Assembly: GCF_040729435.1 (NCBI RefSeq) | Contig: NZ_CP160398.1 | Span: 868,001 to 932,000 of the forward strand | Length of the DNA: 64,000 nt | Reading direction: 5' to 3' | Source: Pseudomonas sp. HOU2 | GTDB taxonomy: Bacteria; Pseudomonadota; Gammaproteobacteria; Pseudomonadales; Pseudomonadaceae | In this document: one piece after another, positions 59,499 to 64,000 of the stretch | How positions within the stretch are numbered: position 1 is the first letter of the stretch | Layout of the letters: the number at the start of each line of letters is the position of its first letter | Made by a program: the position numbers and the translations under genes | Notes under the pieces: generated by a model | What the model was told of the DNA's origin: nothing | The model's input: only the letters and a program-made list of their open reading frames with translations | The model's database searches: none

Positions 59499-59510
59499 TT
59501 GCATTACAAA

Positions 59511-59590
59511 AAAGATCGCAGCCTTCGGCAGCTCCTACAGTGGAATGCGTTTCCTGTAGGAGCTGCCGAAGGCTGCGATCTCTTGATCTT
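59511..59590. repeat. REP pair, GGCTGCGATC family, inverted order
   Basis: GATCGCAGCCTTCGGCAGC comes first and GAGCTGCCGAAGGCTGCGATC second, so the units point the other way round from 33731-33820. It lies directly behind a REP pair of another family. Confidence 0.9.
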
Positions 59591-59594
59591 CGTC

Positions 59595-60800
59595 TTAAAA
59601 CAGTTCGCTGAAGGGAATGAAGCGCAGCGGATCGCCAATGCCGTGGGTTCTGTTTTCCGGCACCTCCACCAGCCCATCGGCCCAGGTCGCTCCGAGCAAA
59701 ACACCGGAACTCTGGTTCGGATACAACACCGCACTGCCCGCCTCCAGCCGCACCCGCAGATACTCCCGACGGCTGCCAGCCTTGTTCCAGGCGAACCCGG
59801 CATTCACCGTGAAGCTCAATGGCATGACCTCTTCAACGCCCTGAATACGCAGCAGATACGGCCGTGCCAGCAGGCCGAAGGTCACCAGCGCCGAGGTCGG
59901 ATTGCCCGGCAGGCCAATCACCGGCACCGTGCCGAAATGGCCCACGGTCAACGGTTTGCCTGGCTTGATCGCCAGCTTCCACAGCAACGGTTTGCCGTCC
60001 TCGCGCAGCACCTGCCCGAGGCAATCGGCATCACCGGCGGACACGCCACCGGTGGTCAGGATCAGGTCAGCCGCCACTTGCAGTTGCTCAAGTTTGAGCC
60101 GCGTCTGCGCCGGACGATCCGGGAGGATCCCGGCGTCGATCACTTCGCAGCCCAGTTCCTTAAGCCAGTGGCCGAGCAACACGCGGTTGCTGTTGTAGAT
60201 GCTGCCGGGACGCAGCGGCAGGCCCGGCTCGACCAGTTCGTCACCGGTGGACAGCAGCGCCACCTGCGGGCGCCGTACCACGTGCAGCTGCGCGAGCCCC
60301 TGCCCGGCAGCGACCGCCAGTTCGAACGGCCCGAGGCGTTTGCCGGCACGCAGCAGGATGTCGCCGACGCGGTTTTCCTGTCCTTGCGCACGAATGTTCT
60401 GCCCCCCCTTCAACGGCTGCAAAAAGCGTACGCGACCGTCCTCCAGCACTTCGACGTTTTCCTGCATCTCGACGCAGGTGGCGCCCGGCGGCAGTGGTGC
60501 GCCGGTAAAGATCCGTGCGCAGGTGCCGGGCAATAGCGCGTCCGGCGCCTGGCCGGCGTAGACCTTCTGCGACACCTTCAACGGCTGGCGATGCAGATCG
60601 GCCAGGTTCAACGCATAACCGTCCATGGCACTGTTCGGCCACGGCGGCAGGTCGAGTGTCGCCACCAGATCACTGGCCAACACCCGTCCGCGCGCCTCGT
60701 CGAGCGGCAACATTTCGCTGTCGGCCAGACGTTGCTCATTGGCCATGCCGAGCAACTGGTCGAGGGCGTCCTCGACCGGCATCAACGCTGCCTTGCTCAT
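59595..60800 (-). CDS. moeA: Molybdopterin molybdenumtransferase MoeA
   Basis: A 401-residue enzyme inserting molybdate into adenylylated molybdopterin. Seen are PNSAMDGYALN (domain I), RIFTGAPLPPGATCVEMQEN, LLSTGDELVEPG and LTTGGVSAGDADCLG of the MogA-like domain, and VIGLPGNPTSALV. The ATG at 60800 overlaps the moaB stop by four bases. An in-frame start 51 bases upstream is inside moaB and less likely. Confidence 0.95.
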   Translation of the reverse strand: MSKAALMPVEDALDQLLGMANEQRLADSEMLPLDEARGRVLASDLVATLDLPPWPNSAMDGYALNLADLHRQPLKVSQKVYAGQAPDALLPGTCARIFTGAPLPPGATCVEMQENVEVLEDGRVRFLQPLKGGQNIRAQGQENRVGDILLRAGKRLGPFELAVAAGQGLAQLHVVRRPQVALLSTGDELVEPGLPLRPGSIYNSNRVLLGHWLKELGCEVIDAGILPDRPAQTRLKLEQLQVAADLILTTGGVSAGDADCLGQVLREDGKPLLWKLAIKPGKPLTVGHFGTVPVIGLPGNPTSALVTFGLLARPYLLRIQGVEEVMPLSFTVNAGFAWNKAGSRREYLRVRLEAGSAVLYPNQSSGVLLGATWADGLVEVPENRTHGIGDPLRFIPFSELF

Positions 60801-61336
60801 CCGCGCGGCCCGCAAGCGGCTACGGATTTGAGGTGCGGCACGAAGTTGCACGGGCGATGACGGTTATCCAGTTGCTCGGCGAGGATGCCTTCCCACGCGG
60901 TGCGGCAGGCGCCGGTCGAGCCCGGCAGGCAGCACACCAGCGTGCCGTTGGACAGCCCGGCCAGCGCGCGGCTTTGCACGGTCGAGGTGCCGATGTCGAG
61001 AATCGAAATGGCGCGGAACAACTCACCAAACCCATCGATCTGCTTGTCGAGCAGACAAGCCACCGCTTCCGGCGTGCTGTCGCGTCCGGTGAAGCCGGTG
61101 CCGCCGGTGATCAGCACCACCTGAATGCTGTCGTCGGCAATCCACTGCGCGACCTGGGCGCGGATCTTGTACAGGTCATCCTTGAGCAGGTTGCGTTCGC
61201 TCAGGGTATGACCGGCCTCCAGCAATCGGCTGACCAGCAATTGGCCGGACGTGTCGCTCGCATAATCGCGAGTATCGCTGACGGTCAGTACGGCAATGTT
61301 CAGGGGGACAAACAGGGCATCCGCTTTCGCACTCAT
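60797..61336 (-). CDS. moaB: Molybdenum cofactor protein MoaB/MogA type
   Basis: A 179-residue protein of the MogA-like fold: ITGGTGFTGRDSTPEAVA is the substrate-binding loop, and LPGSTGACRTAWEGIL follows. In most bacteria MoaB or Mog adenylylates molybdopterin before MoeA acts, and the ATGA-overlap with moeA fits. The ATG at 61336 has GGAGATTTCC directly upstream. Its promoter region is shared with the divergent lysR gene. Confidence 0.95.
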   Translation of the reverse strand: MSAKADALFVPLNIAVLTVSDTRDYASDTSGQLLVSRLLEAGHTLSERNLLKDDLYKIRAQVAQWIADDSIQVVLITGGTGFTGRDSTPEAVACLLDKQIDGFGELFRAISILDIGTSTVQSRALAGLSNGTLVCCLPGSTGACRTAWEGILAEQLDNRHRPCNFVPHLKSVAACGPRG

Positions 61337-61397
61337 GGAAATCTCCGGCAATAGTTGATCTCATTGCCGGGCAGCCTAAGTGCCACTTATGAGTACT

Positions 61398-61439
61398 GTC
61401 TAATCACTCTGGCCAACCACATTATCGAGCTGCTCTATC
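61398..61439. promoter_or_regulatory. Copy B of the shared 42-bp motif, probable LysR operator
   Basis: Same ends (GTCTAATC, CTCTATC) and the same core CCACATTATCGA as copy A at 57217-57258. It lies 62 bases before moaB and about 180 before lysR. A perfect TAAGTG-C-CACTTA palindrome (61377-61389) is next to it. The rest of this 285-base gap shows no gene. Confidence 0.65.
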
Positions 61440-61621
61440 GGTGCCGTTGACCGCGGCCGAAGCCTTTGAAACCATGGGCGATAGAGCTGATCGATAGGCT
61501 TTTCAATTCTTCCGATTGGACGCAGATACAGGCAGGTGAGATCGTCGCACCTCGCGTTTTTCGTGCGCTGCGCGCATCTGCGTCAATACTCAATCCAATT
61601 TCTCAACGAGCAGGTGCCTTC

Positions 61622-62515
61622 GTGGACATCAAACAACTCAAGTTCCTGATCGCACTGGACGAAACCCGACACTTCGGCCAGGCCGCCGCCCGCTGCCACA
61701 TCACCCAGCCGACCCTGTCGATGCGCCTGCGCAACCTGGAAGATGAGCTGGATCTGGTGCTGGTCAATCGCGGTCAGCGCTTTGAAGGTTTCACTCAGGC
61801 CGGCGAACGGGTACTGGCCTGGGCGCGCACCCTGCTGGCTGCGCATGACGGTCTGTTCGCCGAAGCGGCAGCGTGCCGCGGGCAACTGGTCGGTAGCTTG
61901 CGCCTGGGTCTGGTGCCGCTGAGCAATTTCAATCCGGTCAATTACATTCAGGGTTTGTCCGGAACCTATCCCGAGCTGAAATTCAGTCTGTCGTCGGGGA
62001 GTTCCGACGAGATCATCGCCGGCCTTGGCAACAACCAACTGGACCTGGGCGTGTGCTACCTCGACCACGTCAACCCGAACTATTTCGATTTTTTCGAGAT
62101 CGGTGAAACCCGCGTCGGGCTGCTCTACGACAACCGTCACTTCCATTTCGAAGGCTCGGAAATGAGCTGGGAAGACGCCGCCGAACTGCCGCTGGGGATG
62201 ATCACCACCGGCATGCATTACCGCAAATCCATCGACCTGAGTTTCCGCAGTCGCGGGCTCAATCCGCAGCCGATCATGGAAAGCGATTCGACCTATCAGC
62301 TGCTACAGGCGATTCACCAGGGCTTCTGCTGCTCGATCATGCCGCTGGACAGCGGACTGGAAGAGCCGATCGAACACCTGTCGTTCATGCAATTGCCCGA
62401 TGCCAGTGTGCTGGCGCCGCTGGGACTGGTGATGCGCAAGACCGAACCGCGTTCGGCGATTGCCGAAAAGTGTTTCGCCGAGGCGCGGAAGATGTTTGGG
62501 GTTGAGGCAATTTAA
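61622..62515 (+). CDS. LysR-type transcriptional regulator, GTG start
   Basis: A 297-residue regulator. The N-terminal helix-turn-helix is in HFGQAAARCHITQPTLSMRL (residues ~19-38), followed by a ~200-residue effector domain (GSLRLGLVPLSNFNPVNYIQ onwards). I chose the GTG at 61622, where the family-typical DIKQLKFLIALDE starts, with CAGGTG upstream; an ATG at 61466 would add 52 residues with no family sense. Divergent from moaB, next to fdhD; probably controls this molybdenum-formate cluster. Confidence 0.88.
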   Translation: MDIKQLKFLIALDETRHFGQAAARCHITQPTLSMRLRNLEDELDLVLVNRGQRFEGFTQAGERVLAWARTLLAAHDGLFAEAAACRGQLVGSLRLGLVPLSNFNPVNYIQGLSGTYPELKFSLSSGSSDEIIAGLGNNQLDLGVCYLDHVNPNYFDFFEIGETRVGLLYDNRHFHFEGSEMSWEDAAELPLGMITTGMHYRKSIDLSFRSRGLNPQPIMESDSTYQLLQAIHQGFCCSIMPLDSGLEEPIEHLSFMQLPDASVLAPLGLVMRKTEPRSAIAEKCFAEARKMFGVEAI

Positions 62516-62529
62516 CCAGATACACGCCC

Positions 62530-62625
62530 CCTGTAGGAGCTGCCGAAGGCTGCGATCTTTTGATCTTGATTTTGGTTTTTAAGATCAAGATCAAAAGATC
62601 GCAGCCTTCGGCAGCTCCTACACGG
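62530..62625. repeat. REP pair, GGCTGCGATC family
   Basis: GAGCTGCCGAAGGCTGCGATC and its complement face each other around a short A/T-rich loop, between lysR and fdhD, which are on the same strand. Confidence 0.93.
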
Positions 62626-62734
62626 GAGGCTGTGGTGATAGATCAGCCCGATCACCGCATCAGAACAAGCGATTGGACGCACTTTCACCACGCCCGTAGC
62701 CTGAACCCACTTCAGCGCTTCGGGACTTTTCAAG

Positions 62735-63580
62735 ATGCTCTGCCACGTCGAAACTACCACCGAACCCAACACCGAACCCAACGCCCCCGCACCGCAACCG
62801 TCACAGGTGGCGTTTCGTGAATACCTGCCGCACGCCCCGCTCTCGCACGTCGCCCTGGCCGCGGAAATCGCTCTGGCGATCACCTTCAATGGCCTGAGCC
62901 AGGCGGTGATGATGGTCTCGCCCGGCAACCTCGAAGACTTCATCCGGGGCTTCGCCCTGAGCAACGCGATTATCGACAGCGTTGACGAGATCTACGACAT
63001 CCGCCTGAGCCATTTCGATCAAGCCTGTCAGGCTGACGTGCAGATTTCCAGCCGCGCGTTCTGGGCGCTGAAAGATCATCGTCGGCAAATGGCCGGCACC
63101 AGCGGCTGCGGCATTTGTGGCGTCGAGGCGCTGGAGCAGGCGTTGCCGCAACTGCAGATTCTGCAACCCTGCGCGCTACCGCCGGCTGCGCATTTCGACG
63201 GTATCCGCCAACGTATCGAACAGGCCCAGCAACTGGCCCGCAGCAGCGGCGCCCTGCACGCGGCGCTGTACTTCGATGCCAGCGGTGAAGCGCTGCTATG
63301 CCGCGAAGACATCGGCCGGCACAACGCCCTCGACAAGCTGATCGGCGCGATGCAAATCGCTGACGTCGATGCGCGTCAGGGCTTCGTGGTGGTCACCAGC
63401 CGTTGCAGCCTGGAGCTGATCCACAAAGCCGTGCGGGCCCGCCTCGGCACCCTCGTCAGCCTGTCCGCCCCCACCGCGTTGACGGTGCGTTGGGCACTCA
63501 AGCATCGGCTCAATCTGATCCACGTTCCGCACCGCAACGCCCCCCGAATCTACAGCCCGATCCAGGAGCTTTCAGCATGA
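62735..63580 (+). CDS. fdhD: Formate dehydrogenase accessory sulfurtransferase FdhD
   Basis: A 281-residue protein that moves sulfur from IscS to the bis-MGD cofactor, needed for formate dehydrogenase activity. The essential pair is Cys125 and Cys128 in [27 protein letters not shown] and [14 protein letters not shown] are the other family blocks. Its presence supports an FDH-type role for the enzyme at 54766. The stop overlaps the moaC start by four bases. Confidence 0.95.
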   Translation: MLCHVETTTEPNTEPNAPAPQPSQVAFREYLPHAPLSHVALAAEIALAITFNGLSQAVMMVSPGNLEDFIRGFALSNAIIDSVDEIYDIRLSHFDQACQADVQISSRAFWALKDHRRQMAGTSGCGICGVEALEQALPQLQILQPCALPPAAHFDGIRQRIEQAQQLARSSGALHAALYFDASGEALLCREDIGRHNALDKLIGAMQIADVDARQGFVVVTSRCSLELIHKAVRARLGTLVSLSAPTALTVRWALKHRLNLIHVPHRNAPRIYSPIQELSA

Positions 63581-64000
63581 GCAACACCCTCACCCACCTC
63601 GACGATCAGGGCCGCGCCAACATGGTCGACGTCAGCGACAAAGCCGCGACCCGCCGCGAAGCCACGGCGCAAGCCTGGGTGCAGATGCGCCCGGAAACGC
63701 TGCAGATGATCCAGGCCAACGGTCACCCCAAAGGCGACGTTTTCGCCGTGGCGCGCATCGCCGGGATTCAAGCGGCCAAGCGCACCCACGAACTGATCCC
63801 GCTGTGTCACGCGCTGCTGCTCAGCTCGATTCACGTTGAACTCAAGGCCTGCGAACCGGACCGCGTGCAGATCACCAGCACCTGTCGCCTCACCGGCCAG
63901 ACCGGCGTCGAACTCGAAGCCCTGACCGCCGCCAGTGTCGCGGCGCTGACGATCTATGACATGTGCAAAGCGGTGGACCGGGCGATGGTCATCGGCGACA
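63577..64000 (+). CDS. moaC: Cyclic pyranopterin monophosphate synthase MoaC, 3' end cut off
   Basis: The first 141 residues of a protein usually about 160 long; the window ends inside it. Seen are [20 protein letters not shown] and the active-site regions [18 protein letters not shown] and [20 protein letters not shown], with the catalytic MCKAVDRAM. It turns the MoaA product into cyclic pyranopterin monophosphate. The start overlaps fdhD as ATGA at 63577-63580. Confidence 0.95.
   Translation, partial: MSNTLTHLDDQGRANMVDVSDKAATRREATAQAWVQMRPETLQMIQANGHPKGDVFAVARIAGIQAAKRTHELIPLCHALLLSSIHVELKACEPDRVQITSTCRLTGQTGVELEALTAASVAALTIYDMCKAVDRAMVIGD

Overview
The window is chromosomal DNA of a Pseudomonas, most likely a member of the P. 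fluorescens group. The base composition is GC-rich. The gene order tusDCBE-ybiB, cysG-serS-crcB-rarA-lolA-ftsK, trxB-aat-bpt-infA, clpA-clpS-cspD, icd/idh, nudix-mnmA-hflD-purB, aceA, nuoA-N follows the order I remember for the PA2604 to PA2649 part of P. aeruginosa. The intergenic REP families (cores such as GGGAGCTTGCTCCC and GAGCTGCCGAAGGCTGCGATC) are typical of fluorescens-type genomes. I see no tRNA, rRNA, prophage, insertion sequence or CRISPR array.

Layout. 1-6 kb: partial hemerythrin gene, a GNAT enzyme, a lipoprotein, a small conserved protein, a DUF1275 membrane protein, then the tightly overlapped tusDCBE-ybiB operon for tRNA 2-thiouridine sulfur relay and a glutathionyl-hydroquinone reductase. 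6-14 kb, minus strand: ftsK, lolA, rarA, crcB, serS, cysG. 14-21 kb: trxB, aat, bpt and infA, an unusual 1-kb non-coding block, then clpA-clpS and divergent cspD. aat, bpt, clpS and clpA together make up most of the N-degron pathway. 21-25 kb: two unrelated NADP isocitrate dehydrogenases (icd, idh) facing away from each other. 25-31 kb: nudix-mnmA-hflD, purB, the ribosomal oxygenase roxA with an overlapping GNAT gene, and a small secretin-like protein. 32-33.6 kb: isocitrate lyase behind a long, hairpin-rich leader. 34-49 kb: the complete thirteen-gene Complex I operon nuoA-N with fused nuoCD. 49-52 kb: a GNAT gene, a 133-bp tandem REP-pair array and an OprD-type porin. 52-54.7 kb: a cyanide-insensitive bd-type oxidase with a 51-residue DUF2474 partner. 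54.8-64 kb: an FdhF/YdeP molybdoenzyme with moaA, a bestrophin-like channel gene, moaB-moeA, a LysR regulator, fdhD and the start of moaC.

How the genes work together. The core genes serve tRNA modification, translation, proteolysis, the TCA/glyoxylate branch point (icd, idh and aceA compete for isocitrate) and respiration (Complex I feeding quinol, CIO consuming it). The right end looks like a self-contained formate-dehydrogenase-like module: molybdoenzyme, cofactor synthesis, the FdhD sulfur carrier and a LysR regulator. A 42-bp motif is shared by its two divergent promoter regions.

Most notable non-coding signals: (1) two inverted copies of a ~275-bp structured element between infA and clpA whose stems differ in sequence but keep pairing; (2) the shared motif in the fdhF/moaA and moaB/lysR intergenic regions; (3) consecutive hairpins upstream of aceA; (4) the 133-bp REP-pair tandem array.
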